This document shows, one piece after another, positions 15,293 to 23,319 of a stretch of 42,874 bases of DNA. Where the stretch lies: the NCBI GenBank assembly GCA_002435985.1, contig DIXD01000030.1, forward strand, positions 1,819 through 44,692. Reading direction: 5' to 3'. The first letter of the stretch is position 1, and every line of letters begins with the position of its first letter. The stretch comes from Spirochaetaceae bacterium UBA6089 (GTDB taxonomy: Bacteria; Spirochaetota; Spirochaetia; Treponematales; Rectinemataceae). Made by a program: the position numbers and the translations under genes. The notes under the pieces were generated by a model, which searched no databases, had not been told where the DNA came from, and saw only the letters and a program-made list of their open reading frames with translations.

Positions 15293-16747
15293 ATGAATAC
15301 TATCCCGCACGCGCTGGGAAGCACAGGCTTTAACCTTGCACTGCAGTATCTCAACAGAGATCCCGAAAAAAACATCCCGAAGATTGCAGACATGCTCATG
15401 CCCTTCACCTACCGGGAAGATGTAAAACGTCAAATCGCATCGGCAAAAAAGGTCATGCAGGATCCCGATAATCCTTATCGAGGTCTTATCCTCCGCGCGT
15501 TCAAGGAGTTATCCCCCAAGGTCCGCAGGCGTTTCTTCACGAACTTCGTGCTCAACTCCGCGATGGTCGGCGCGGATAAGGCCTCCATGCTCAAAGCCAA
15601 ATACCAGTGCAACATTCCTTGGGCCATCCTCATGGATCCCACCAGCGCCTGCAACCTGCACTGCACGGGATGCTGGGCCTCAGAATACGACAAGACCGAC
15701 TCCATGGATTACGCGCTTCTCGACCGCATCATCCGCGAAGGCAAGGATCTCGGCATCTACTTCTACATCTATTCGGGCGGAGAACCAACGCTACGAAAAA
15801 AAGACCTCGTCAAGCTCGCTAAGGTGCACAGCGACTGCATATTCCTGGCGTTCACCAACGGCACCCTCGTCGACGATGCGTTTGCAAAAGAGCTCGCCGA
15901 TGTAGGCAATTTTGCGCTCGCATTCAGCATAGAGGGCTTCGAAGAAGACACCGATTTCCGCCGCGGCAAGGGCACCTACCAAAAAGTCATCCAGGGCATG
16001 CGCAACATGAAGAAATACGGCGCCCCCTTCGGGTTCAGCACCCTCTATCATTCTAAAAATACCGAGGCTGTCGGGGACGAGAAATTCCTCGATTTTCTGA
16101 TCGAACAGGGATGCACCTTCGGATGGTATTTCACCTACATGCCGCTCGGAAAAGACGCCGATACAGACCTACTCGCCACCGCAGAACAGCGCGAGTACAT
16201 GTTCCACTGGGTCCGCAAGATGCGCGACACGAAACCCATCTTCCTCCTCGACTTTTGGAACGATGGGCAGTATGTCGACGGCTGCATCGCGGGAGGAAGA
16301 AGCTACCTGCACATCAACGCCGCGGGGGACGTGGAGCCCTGCGCATTTATCCACTATTCGAATGTCAACATACGGAATGTCTCGCTGCTCGAGGCTCTTC
16401 GTTCGCCGCTCTTCAAAGAGTATGCCGCCCATCAGCCCTTCAATTCCAACCACCTCAGGCCCTGCCCGCTTTTGGATAATCCCGGCATGCTCGCCTCAAT
16501 GGTCAAGGCCTCCGGCGCCCACTCCACGCAGCCGATCGACAGAGAAGATGTCGATGAACTCACCGCGAAGTGCGCTCCGGCAGCCGAGAAATGGGCACCC
16601 GTTGCGGATAAGCTCTGGGCAGGAGAACTGCCTCACTACCGAGAAGTGAAGAAGATGAAAGAGGCCGAGCAGCAGAGAAATCGTGAGGCCCTCGAAAAGA
16701 AACTGAAGAAGTCGAAAGACGAAGCGAGCCTAGAGGCTGCATCCTAA
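15293..16747 (+). CDS. Radical SAM protein with C-terminal cysteine region, function unknown
   Basis: This 484-residue radical S-adenosylmethionine enzyme has the 4Fe-4S motif C120-x3-C124-x2-C127 (CNLHCTGC). A helical region of about 110 residues precedes it. After it come YSGGEPTLRK (SAM contact) and the barrel strands (FLAFTNGTL, LAFSIEGFEE). A SPASM-like C-terminal region has cysteines in GCIAGG, EPCAFIHYSN and RPCPLLDNP, which may bind a second cluster. The tail from about 440 is lysine/glutamate-rich and probably helical. The start at 15293 has GAGGAGGG. The product or modified target is unknown. The TetR gene upstream suggests conditional expression. Its last 18 bases overlap the convergent HAD gene. 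Confidence 0.88.
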   Translation: MNTIPHALGSTGFNLALQYLNRDPEKNIPKIADMLMPFTYREDVKRQIASAKKVMQDPDNPYRGLILRAFKELSPKVRRRFFTNFVLNSAMVGADKASMLKAKYQCNIPWAILMDPTSACNLHCTGCWASEYDKTDSMDYALLDRIIREGKDLGIYFYIYSGGEPTLRKKDLVKLAKVHSDCIFLAFTNGTLVDDAFAKELADVGNFALAFSIEGFEEDTDFRRGKGTYQKVIQGMRNMKKYGAPFGFSTLYHSKNTEAVGDEKFLDFLIEQGCTFGWYFTYMPLGKDADTDLLATAEQREYMFHWVRKMRDTKPIFLLDFWNDGQYVDGCIAGGRSYLHINAAGDVEPCAFIHYSNVNIRNVSLLEALRSPLFKEYAAHQPFNSNHLRPCPLLDNPGMLASMVKASGAHSTQPIDREDVDELTAKCAPAAEKWAPVADKLWAGELPHYREVKKMKEAEQQRNREALEKKLKKSKDEASLEAAS

Positions 16748-17518
16748 AGAACCTCCAGTCGCAGGAAAGCGCACCAACTCCCAGGGGAGGGGTGCGCAGG
16801 CCAGGTCTGATGCGGTCCAGGTAGCGCCTGCTTTCCTCAGCGCCTCTTCGGTAAAACTCGAGGTGATGCCGAGGACGCGCGCACCTGCCCGCACTCCCGC
16901 CAATGTGCCGTTTACGGCATCTTCCACGACGAGACAGCATTCCGGCTCGACGGCAAGGCGTTCGGCGGCTTTAAGATACATCTCTGGATCTGGTTTTTTG
17001 TGCGTTACATCCTCAGCCGTGAGCACTGCATCGAATTCGTCCTCTCGAAGGCCGAGATACTCGAGATTGATCATCACCTTGACCTTGTCCGCAGCCGAGG
17101 CAAGCGCAGTCTTAAGCCCATGGGCACGGCACGCGCGCACATAATCGACGGCACCCGGCATAGCCCTCATGCCCGCGGCATGCTGCCGTGCAAGCCGGCC
17201 GTATATCTCATAGGTCCAGGCCTTTGCGGCGACAATATCGATGGCCAGGCCATATCGCTCGGCCACGCCACCGATGTAGCGGTTTTCGCCAGCACCGACA
17301 AAGGGAGTAAAATCTTCATAGCGCACTTCGAGGCCATAACGCTCGGCAAACATCCGCTTGGCCGCCTCGGCGATAAGGCGTTCGGAGTCGACGAGCACTC
17401 CGTCCATGTCGAAGAGGACGGCACAGATGGAGGGCGTGGCGGAACTCGGCATTCCGGCGCCCACCAGAAAGGCGCTCTCGCCGGAACGGGAGAGTTCGGG
17501 TATAACTTTTTCAATCAT
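16730..17518 (-). CDS. HAD-superfamily phosphatase/phosphomutase, beta-PGM-like subfamily
   Basis: This is a haloacid dehalogenase fold hydrolase of 262 residues. Motif I is LFDMDGVLVDSE, with nucleophile D37 and D39. A helical cap follows. Motif II is LASAAD, motif III is KKPDPEMY and motif IV is VVEDAVNG. Such proteins act on sugar phosphates or phosphoglycolate-like compounds; the substrate is not evident. The ATG at 17518 overlaps the cupin gene by 4 bases, which supports it although it adds about 30 residues before motif I; a shorter start at residue 23 is possible. It is the last gene of the pyruvate dehydrogenase operon and overlaps the radical SAM gene tail to tail. Confidence 0.87.
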   Translation of the reverse strand: MIEKVIPELSRSGESAFLVGAGMPSSATPSICAVLFDMDGVLVDSERLIAEAAKRMFAERYGLEVRYEDFTPFVGAGENRYIGGVAERYGLAIDIVAAKAWTYEIYGRLARQHAAGMRAMPGAVDYVRACRAHGLKTALASAADKVKVMINLEYLGLREDEFDAVLTAEDVTHKKPDPEMYLKAAERLAVEPECCLVVEDAVNGTLAGVRAGARVLGITSSFTEEALRKAGATWTASDLACAPLPWELVRFPATGGSLGCSL

Positions 17519-17865
17519 CGGAGAATGTCGCTGTCGTTCTTATACTTGATGTACTCTTCGCGCGTCGGGCTGAAAACCTCGACCACAACCGCATCTTCGA
17601 GCACGTCCACTTGGTGCAGGGCGTCCATGGGGATGCACCAGCTGTCGCCCGGTTCCAGTTCCTGTATGTCGCCGGCGATGTTCATCCGGATCCGCCCGGA
17701 TACAAGATATCCTGTCTGTTCATACGGATGTTTGTGCTCCGGCAACGGTGCTTTCTTCTCGAGCCTGACCTCGACGAGGAGCGTATGGGCACCATAGCAC
17801 AGGGTCTTGATATGGTTTCCCGGCAGGGTCTCATGAAAGCCCTCATTCGAATGTTTTCCAAACAT
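17515..17865 (-). CDS. Small cupin-domain protein
   Basis: This single-domain cupin has 116 residues. Cupin motif 1 is visible as PLPEHKHPYEQTGYLVSGR, with His, His and Glu ligands in the usual order, and motif 2 as PGDSWCIPMDALHQV. Metal binding is likely. Small cupins of this type serve as sugar isomerases, sensors or metabolite binders, and I cannot choose between them. The start at 17865 follows GAGAGGG. It sits 25 bases after lpdA and overlaps the HAD gene by 4 bases, so it belongs to the pyruvate dehydrogenase transcript. Confidence 0.85.
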   Translation of the reverse strand: MFGKHSNEGFHETLPGNHIKTLCYGAHTLLVEVRLEKKAPLPEHKHPYEQTGYLVSGRIRMNIAGDIQELEPGDSWCIPMDALHQVDVLEDAVVVEVFSPTREEYIKYKNDSDILR

Positions 17866-17890
17866 GACAAGCCCTCTCTTTTTCGAAAGT

Positions 17891-19312
17891 TCAAATGTGA
17901 ATAGCGTGGCCGAGTGCGGCCTTCGAGGCCTCCATAATGGTCTCCGAGACAGTCGGGTGGGCATGCACGAGTTCCGCGACATCTTCCACGGTGAGTTCGG
18001 CCTTGGAGGCGAGCAGAATCTCGTGGATAGTGTCAGCTGCGCTCTCGCCGACAATCGAGGCGCCGAGAATGGCCTTGGTATCCGGGTCGAACACAATCTT
18101 CACCTGACCTTCGGCCGCCTCCTCCGCTACCGCGCGTCCATTGCCGCGATAGGGGAACCTCGCGACTGCATGGGGGATAGCCTTTTCCTTCGCGCTCGCC
18201 TCCGAGAGGCCAAAAGAGGCCACTTCCGGCTCGCAGTACACGGCGCTGGGCACGTGCAGCCTATCGAGCACATGGTCTCGGGGGTTCGGCGTGCCCTTCA
18301 AGAGGTGTGCGACCCGCTCTGCGACGATCTCGCCGGCCTTCGACGCGGCGTGTGCAAGCTGCGGATAGGTCGTGATATCCCCCACGGCATAGATGCCCGC
18401 ACAGGATGTCTCGTGATATTCACCGGTGATTATGTAGCCACGCTCGGTGCGCATGCCGAGTTTCTCAAGGCCGAGACCGTCGATATTCGTCGTGCGCCCG
18501 ACCGACACCAGCGCGGCGTCTGCCTCGATCTCGAGAGGCGAGCCCTGCGCATCGCTGAGATGGACCACTACATGGTCGCCCGCGACCTCTGCACCGCTGG
18601 CCTTTGCCCCGGTATATATAGCAACACCGCGGGCACGGAATTCCTTTTCGACAATCTTCGACGCTTCCTCGTCCTCGAGCGGCAGCACTCTCGGCAGAAG
18701 CTCGGCGACCGTCACTTCGACCCCGAAGGCATTCATCACATAGGCGAACTCCATGCCGATCGCGCCAGCACCGAGAATAAAAAGGCGCTTGGGCAGCGTT
18801 TCGCTCATGAGCATGCCAGTGGACGAAAGAATTCTCTTTTCGTCGAACTCGAAGCCGGGGATGAGCCGAGGCCTCGAGCCCGTGGCAAGGAGAACGGCTT
18901 TCGCCTTGAGCTGGAGGGGGCCATTTGCGGTTTCGACGTCGATGCTGTTCGCACCCGAAAGTGTCGCCGTGCCCTGGATGAGTTCTACGCCGTTCTTCTT
19001 CAGAAGATAGCTGACACCCTTCGAGAGCCTGTCCGCGGCCAGTCGCGAGGCCCTCCACGTGGGCGCATAGTCGAAACCGCCCAAGTCGATCTTGGCGCCG
19101 CATTTTTCGAGCAATTTTTTGCCCTCGGCGAAGAGGCGGGCACTGTGGATGAGCGATTTGGAGGGGATACAGCCGATATTGAGGCATACGCCACCCACGA
19201 GATTCTTTTCGACGACGGCGGTCGCGAGGCCGAGCTGCGCAGCGCGGATCGCCGCGACATAGCCGCCGGGGCCTGCCCCGATCACTACAAAATCGTATAG
19301 CTTTGCTTCCAT
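17891..19312 (-). CDS. lpdA: Dihydrolipoyl dehydrogenase (E3)
   Basis: This flavoprotein reoxidises the dihydrolipoyl arm of E2 and passes the electrons to NAD+. The 473-residue product has the FAD-binding GAGPGGYVAA at 12-21, the redox-active disulfide C43/C48 in GGVCLNIGCIPSK and an NAD-binding GAGAIGMEFA. A second FAD site has YAVGDI. The dimerisation domain carries the active-site pair HAHPTVSE. The start at 19312 follows AGGAGATGATGAC. It is 15 bases after the E2 gene. There is no N-terminal lipoyl domain. All catalytic residues seem intact. Confidence 0.96.
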   Translation of the reverse strand: MEAKLYDFVVIGAGPGGYVAAIRAAQLGLATAVVEKNLVGGVCLNIGCIPSKSLIHSARLFAEGKKLLEKCGAKIDLGGFDYAPTWRASRLAADRLSKGVSYLLKKNGVELIQGTATLSGANSIDVETANGPLQLKAKAVLLATGSRPRLIPGFEFDEKRILSSTGMLMSETLPKRLFILGAGAIGMEFAYVMNAFGVEVTVAELLPRVLPLEDEEASKIVEKEFRARGVAIYTGAKASGAEVAGDHVVVHLSDAQGSPLEIEADAALVSVGRTTNIDGLGLEKLGMRTERGYIITGEYHETSCAGIYAVGDITTYPQLAHAASKAGEIVAERVAHLLKGTPNPRDHVLDRLHVPSAVYCEPEVASFGLSEASAKEKAIPHAVARFPYRGNGRAVAEEAAEGQVKIVFDPDTKAILGASIVGESAADTIHEILLASKAELTVEDVAELVHAHPTVSETIMEASKAALGHAIHI

Positions 19313-19327
19313 GTCATCATCTCCTGT

Positions 19328-20896
19328 TTACACCAGCGCCATGGCGGGATTTTCGAGCATCGCGGCCAGATCGGCCAAAAATACCGCTCCTACCGCCCCG
19401 TCGATGCTCCGATGGTCGCATCCAAGGGTCAGGCTGAGCGTCTGGGCGACGCTTATTATATCCCCGTCGTCGACAACCGGCTCTTTTACGATCGCGCCCA
19501 CCGCGAGGATCGCGGAGCCCGGAGGATTTATGATCGCAGTGAACTCATCGATGCCGAAGGAGCCCAGGCTGGATATTGTGAAGCCTGCACCCTCATACTC
19601 CTGCGGAGCAAGACGGCCTGCGCGCGCCTTCTCGATGAGCTGTACAAGCTCCGCATCGATTTCGCTCACCGACTTCAGGTTACAGTCGCGGACCACCGGC
19701 GTGATGAGGCCGTCAGGAAGCGCGACCGCCAACCCGATGTCGATGCTGTGGCGCTGCTCGAGGACGGGGTGCAAGGCGGATGCGACTGTGGAAGAGGACA
19801 TGGCTGTGGGTCTGCCGGCCGTCTCTTTGGCCGCGCCAGGAGCAGCTGCACCTGCAGCGCCTACACCTGCAATGCCAGCACCTGTAGCGCCAGGTGTGCG
19901 CCAATACACGTTGATTTCAGGGTGGCGGACAAGGGCCTCCGCAACAATTTTCACAAGAAAGGCATTGAACGAGAGTTTAGTCGGACGGGCGGCGTTGGCG
20001 GTCGCGCGCAGGGCGAGCAGAGCTTCGGCCCTGATTTTCTTCTTGAGGTAATAGTGGGGGGCGGTAAAGAACGACTCGGAGAGGCGCCGTGCGATCACAA
20101 GGCGCTTCATGCTCGGCTGAATGATGGCCGGCTCCCGGCGAAGCTCGCTCGGGGCGGGCTCGGCTGTGCCGGCTCCGGGGAAGAGTACAGTGCCCTTCAT
20201 CCCTTTCTCAAATTCCAGGATATCGTGCTCGATGACGCGCCCTCCTGGCCCGGAGCCCGGCACAAGGCGGATATCGATGCCTTTTTCAAGTGCAAGTTTG
20301 CGCGCGAGAGGGCTCGAGGGGGGAAGGCGGGCCGGGGCCTGAGGGGTCTTGCGCGGTAGGCTTTTCGCATCTTTCGCGGCGGGCTGCTGCAGGGGCTGGG
20401 CTGCAGGCTCTACGGCAGGCTTCGGTGAACGCTGTGCGGGCTGGGCCGCGGGCTCTGCGGTGAGCTGCTGCGAGAGCTGTGCTGTTGCCTCCGCGGCGGG
20501 CTTCGGTGAACGCTGCGACCCGCCTACCTCAATAGGCTGCGTTGCAGCGGACGGTGGCTCCTGTTTCACATTCTCAGCCGGGCGCTCAGGCTCATGCACC
20601 TTGCTGGCACTGCCCTCTTCTGGCCCAATACCCTTGAGAAGCGGCGCATAGTCTTCGCCCTTCTGACCGATCACGGCGATAGGGTCGCCAACATTGGCCG
20701 TTTCGCCGGCCTGCAGGAGTATCTTCAACAGCGAAGCGCTCTGGGGTGCCTCATAATCCATGCTCGCCTTGTCAGTCTCCACCTCGCAGAGGACATCGCC
20801 CGACGAAAATTCCGTCCCCTCATTGATCTTCCATTTAGAAATCCTGCCTTCACTCATCGTCGGAGAGAGGGCGATCATCCGCAAAAGCTCTGCCAT
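19328..20896 (-). CDS. pdhC: Dihydrolipoamide acetyltransferase (E2) of pyruvate dehydrogenase
   Basis: This core protein of the complex has 522 residues. A single lipoyl domain is at about 1-80, with the lipoylated lysine in ETDKASM. A long Pro/Ala/Gln linker at about 95-195 contains a repeated SPKPA unit. A peripheral-subunit-binding domain follows (SPLARKLALEKGIDI, then GSGPGGRVIEHDI). The catalytic domain has the active-site CDHRSIDGA. Within it, between VYWRT and HSIDIGLAV (about 330-378), there is an unusual Gly/Ala-rich insert. The start at 20896 has GGAGG. The flanking E1 genes and lpdA support pyruvate dehydrogenase rather than another 2-oxoacid complex, though a branched-chain role cannot be fully excluded. 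Confidence 0.94.
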   Translation of the reverse strand: MAELLRMIALSPTMSEGRISKWKINEGTEFSSGDVLCEVETDKASMDYEAPQSASLLKILLQAGETANVGDPIAVIGQKGEDYAPLLKGIGPEEGSASKVHEPERPAENVKQEPPSAATQPIEVGGSQRSPKPAAEATAQLSQQLTAEPAAQPAQRSPKPAVEPAAQPLQQPAAKDAKSLPRKTPQAPARLPPSSPLARKLALEKGIDIRLVPGSGPGGRVIEHDILEFEKGMKGTVLFPGAGTAEPAPSELRREPAIIQPSMKRLVIARRLSESFFTAPHYYLKKKIRAEALLALRATANAARPTKLSFNAFLVKIVAEALVRHPEINVYWRTPGATGAGIAGVGAAGAAAPGAAKETAGRPTAMSSSTVASALHPVLEQRHSIDIGLAVALPDGLITPVVRDCNLKSVSEIDAELVQLIEKARAGRLAPQEYEGAGFTISSLGSFGIDEFTAIINPPGSAILAVGAIVKEPVVDDGDIISVAQTLSLTLGCDHRSIDGAVGAVFLADLAAMLENPAMALV

Positions 20897-20897
20897 A

Positions 20898-21884
20898 TTA
20901 CAAATCCTCCCGGTAGAGAACCCTGCCTACTGCCGCAATCACCTTTTCGACCGAAGGCTGTGCAGCCAATTCGAGCGTATGATTGTAGGGCATAGGCACA
21001 TCTTCGCCCGACACAAGCTCTACCGGCGCATCGAGTACATCGAAGCACCGCGAATTCACAAGCTGTGCCACCGTGACGCCAGGACTCGCCATAGGCCATG
21101 CTTCGTCGATGACCACACAGCGGCCTGTTTTTCGGACCGAATGCACGACAGTTTCTTCATCGAGAGGCCTTAGGCTGCGCAGATCGATCACCTCGGCGCG
21201 CACACCCTTCTCCGCAAGGCGCTCCGCCGCTTCTTCGACCATCCGGATCGGCTTCGAATACGTAATGAGCGTCACATCTTCGCCTTCTCTGGCTATCCGC
21301 GCCTTGCCGATCGGCACCAGAAATTCTTGTTCGGAGACTTCCCCTTTCCAGGGATACATGAGCTCGGCCTCAAGCATGACGACAGGATTGTCGTCGCGGA
21401 TCGCACTTTTTAGAAGCCCATATGCGTCGGAGGGAGTTGCGGGTGCCACGACCTTGAGCCCCGGCACATGCATCCAGAAGCCGCCCAGGGACTGAGAGTG
21501 CTGCGCAGCCAAAAATTCAGCAGGACCGTTCGGTCCGCGGAAGACGATGGGCACGGAGATCTGGCCGCCCGACATCTGCCTTAGCTTGGCGGCATTGTTC
21601 ACCACCTGATCGACTGCCAGCAGCGCAAAATTGTGGGTCATCCATTCCACCACGGGCCGTAGCCCGGCGATCGCCGCCCCCACGCCGAGCCCTGTAAATC
21701 CAAGCTCCGAAATCGGTGTATCCCGGACCCTCTTCGGGCCATACTTCGCGAGCAGCCCGCGGGAGACTTTATAGGCGCCGTCATACTCTCCGACTTCTTC
21801 GCCGATTAAAAAAACCTTTTCATCGCGCGCCATTTCTTCATCCATGGCGCGATTGAGTGCTTCTCTATAGGTGAGTTCAGGCAT
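20898..21884 (-). CDS. pdhB: Pyruvate dehydrogenase E1 component, beta subunit
   Basis: This transketolase-like subunit binds the pyrimidine part of thiamine diphosphate. The 328-residue product begins PELTYREALNRAMDEEM and has GEEVGEYDGAYKVS, the phosphate/oxyanion-side segment DTPISELGFTGLGVGAA, and EWMTHNFALLAVDQ. The C-terminal domain shows TLITYS and VIDLRSLRPLD, as is standard for the E1-beta family. I chose the ATG at 21884, which has AAAGGA 9 bases upstream. The other ATG, at 21893, overlaps that site and would add only MAC. It is 12 bases downstream of pdhA and 1 base from pdhC. Confidence 0.95.
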   Translation of the reverse strand: MPELTYREALNRAMDEEMARDEKVFLIGEEVGEYDGAYKVSRGLLAKYGPKRVRDTPISELGFTGLGVGAAIAGLRPVVEWMTHNFALLAVDQVVNNAAKLRQMSGGQISVPIVFRGPNGPAEFLAAQHSQSLGGFWMHVPGLKVVAPATPSDAYGLLKSAIRDDNPVVMLEAELMYPWKGEVSEQEFLVPIGKARIAREGEDVTLITYSKPIRMVEEAAERLAEKGVRAEVIDLRSLRPLDEETVVHSVRKTGRCVVIDEAWPMASPGVTVAQLVNSRCFDVLDAPVELVSGEDVPMPYNHTLELAAQPSVEKVIAAVGRVLYREDL

Positions 21885-21896
21885 ACAGGCCATCCT

Positions 21897-22871
21897 TTAC
21901 GCATAAATGTCGGTATAGAGCTCCGAAAGCGCGGGTTCGGGGCTCTCTTCCGCAAATGCCACGGCTTCTTCGATCTGAGCACTGATACGCTGGATCATAT
22001 CCTTCCATTCTTCCTCGGAGAGAATTTTCTCCCCGGTGAGTTTGGTGACGAAAGACTGGATTGCGTCGCGCTTTCGGTATTCGTCGATCTCTTCCCGGGT
22101 TCGGTATTTCTGAGGATCGCTCATGGAGTGACCCTTGTAGCGATATGTCCTGGCCTCAACCACCGAAGGCCTGCCAAGGCGCGCTTCTGACACTGCCTTC
22201 TCTATTGTCGCACGAACCTCGAGCACATCGAGGCCGTCGCAGGAATATCCTTTCATGCCATACGCACCGGCTGTCGCCGAAAAGTCATCGACCGCTGAGA
22301 CTTTTTTCCAGTTCGTGCCCATTCCCCACTGGTTGTTCTCGATGATAAAGACAATGGGCAGATTCCATATCTTCGCGAGGTTGAAGGTCTCGTGCACCGA
22401 TCCCTGATGGAATGCACCATCGCCGAAGAAGCAGAGTGTCACGCCTCCCGTGCCCTGGTACTGCTGTGCGAATGCGACGCCCGCCGCAACCGGTATCTGC
22501 GCGCCCACAATGCCGTTACCGCCCATAAAGTGGTGTTCGAGGTCGAAAAGGTGCATCGAACCGCCTTTCCCGTGCGAACAGCCCGTCACCTTGCCGAAGA
22601 GTTCCGCCATCGCCTTTTTCGGATCCATACCGCAGGCAATGGCGTGCCCATGATCGCGGTAGGCGGTGACCACATAATCCTTGGACAGATCCAGAGAGAA
22701 AATGGCGCCCGCGGCGACTGCTTCCTGGCCAGTGTACAGATGGCAGAATCCCCCGATCTTCCTAAGCCCATACATCATGCCTGCCTTTTCCTCGAAAGCC
22801 CTGATGGTCTGCATGATGGTGAGTATACGCAATAGCTCTTCTTTTCGATATTGTGCGAGTTCAGTCTTCAT
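21897..22871 (-). CDS. pdhA: Pyruvate dehydrogenase E1 component, alpha subunit
   Basis: This is the thiamine-diphosphate subunit that decarboxylates pyruvate. The 324-residue product has the ThDP motif beginning GDGAFHQGSVHE and closing with the IIENN pair. It also has HLYTGQEAVAAG, YRDHGHAIACG and HGKGGSMHLF, and a loop YKGHSMSDPQKYR that corresponds to the phosphorylation loop of mitochondrial E1. The heterodimeric E1 (separate alpha and beta) is the form typical of Gram-positives, mitochondria and many spirochaetes. The start at 22871 follows GGAGGTGTG inside the upstream gene, which it overlaps by 11 bases. Confidence 0.95.
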   Translation of the reverse strand: MKTELAQYRKEELLRILTIMQTIRAFEEKAGMMYGLRKIGGFCHLYTGQEAVAAGAIFSLDLSKDYVVTAYRDHGHAIACGMDPKKAMAELFGKVTGCSHGKGGSMHLFDLEHHFMGGNGIVGAQIPVAAGVAFAQQYQGTGGVTLCFFGDGAFHQGSVHETFNLAKIWNLPIVFIIENNQWGMGTNWKKVSAVDDFSATAGAYGMKGYSCDGLDVLEVRATIEKAVSEARLGRPSVVEARTYRYKGHSMSDPQKYRTREEIDEYRKRDAIQSFVTKLTGEKILSEEEWKDMIQRISAQIEEAVAFAEESPEPALSELYTDIYA

Positions 22872-23319
22872 AGCCGCACACCTCCGCTTTCACATATTCG
22901 TGTATCGATGTGAGGGGAGCGAAGAACTGATATTCTTCGATGGTCGTCTCCAGCACAACAAGAATTCGCGGCTCCTCGGCATATTTCCAAAACACATTGA
23001 GCCTTGGTCCGATTGCCTCTTCTACTTCCGCAGCCAGCATGGGGTCGTGCACGACCTCCACAAAGCCACGGACAGTGGCAATCTTATCCAGCCGGGGACA
23101 CTGAAATATCCAGGACACCTTCGGATTTTTCTCGATCTGAACCATCTTCCCGAAGCGCTCGGAGGTTACGCAGAAAAGCGAATTCGAGAATCTCGGCAAA
23201 AGTACGGGGCTCATCCACCTCTGATGTGGATATCCGTCCGCATCGACTGTCGCCAGAATGCCGAATTTGACCTCATCGATCAACGACCGTACTTCGTTCA
23301 ATACCGCATATCTGTCCAT
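22861..23319 (-). CDS. Pyridoxamine 5'-phosphate oxidase-like FMN-binding protein
   Basis: This 152-residue split-barrel protein is of the PNPOx-like/general stress protein 26 type. Visible signs are the strand FGILATVDADGYPHQRWMSP, followed by LFCVTSERFGKMVQIEKNPKV and VRGFVEVVHDP. These proteins bind FMN or a related flavin and often act as reductases; no pyridoxine-pathway neighbour is present, so a true PdxH role is unlikely. The start at 23319 has AAAAGGAG. It overlaps lplA by 22 bases and pdhA by 11 bases, so it is translated as part of the lipoate/pyruvate dehydrogenase operon, a placement I find unusual. Confidence 0.85.
   Translation of the reverse strand: MDRYAVLNEVRSLIDEVKFGILATVDADGYPHQRWMSPVLLPRFSNSLFCVTSERFGKMVQIEKNPKVSWIFQCPRLDKIATVRGFVEVVHDPMLAAEVEEAIGPRLNVFWKYAEEPRILVVLETTIEEYQFFAPLTSIHEYVKAEVCGYED

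Noticed and set aside
17864..19300. Long plus-strand open frame (about 478 codons) opposite lpdA
   Set aside because: It is the antisense shadow of a GC-rich, fully conserved lpdA; the translation has no recognisable domain and no ribosome site.
19760..19900. Possible CRISPR-like or satellite array in the E2 gene
   Set aside because: The repeats are short, degenerate and in frame with the E2 protein; they encode a Gly/Ala-rich insert, and there are no spacer units.
22861..23319. PNPOx-like gene as pdxH (pyridoxal phosphate synthesis)
   Set aside because: The protein is too short and lacks the C-terminal region expected of PdxH, and no other B6 gene is near; only the fold-level call is supported.
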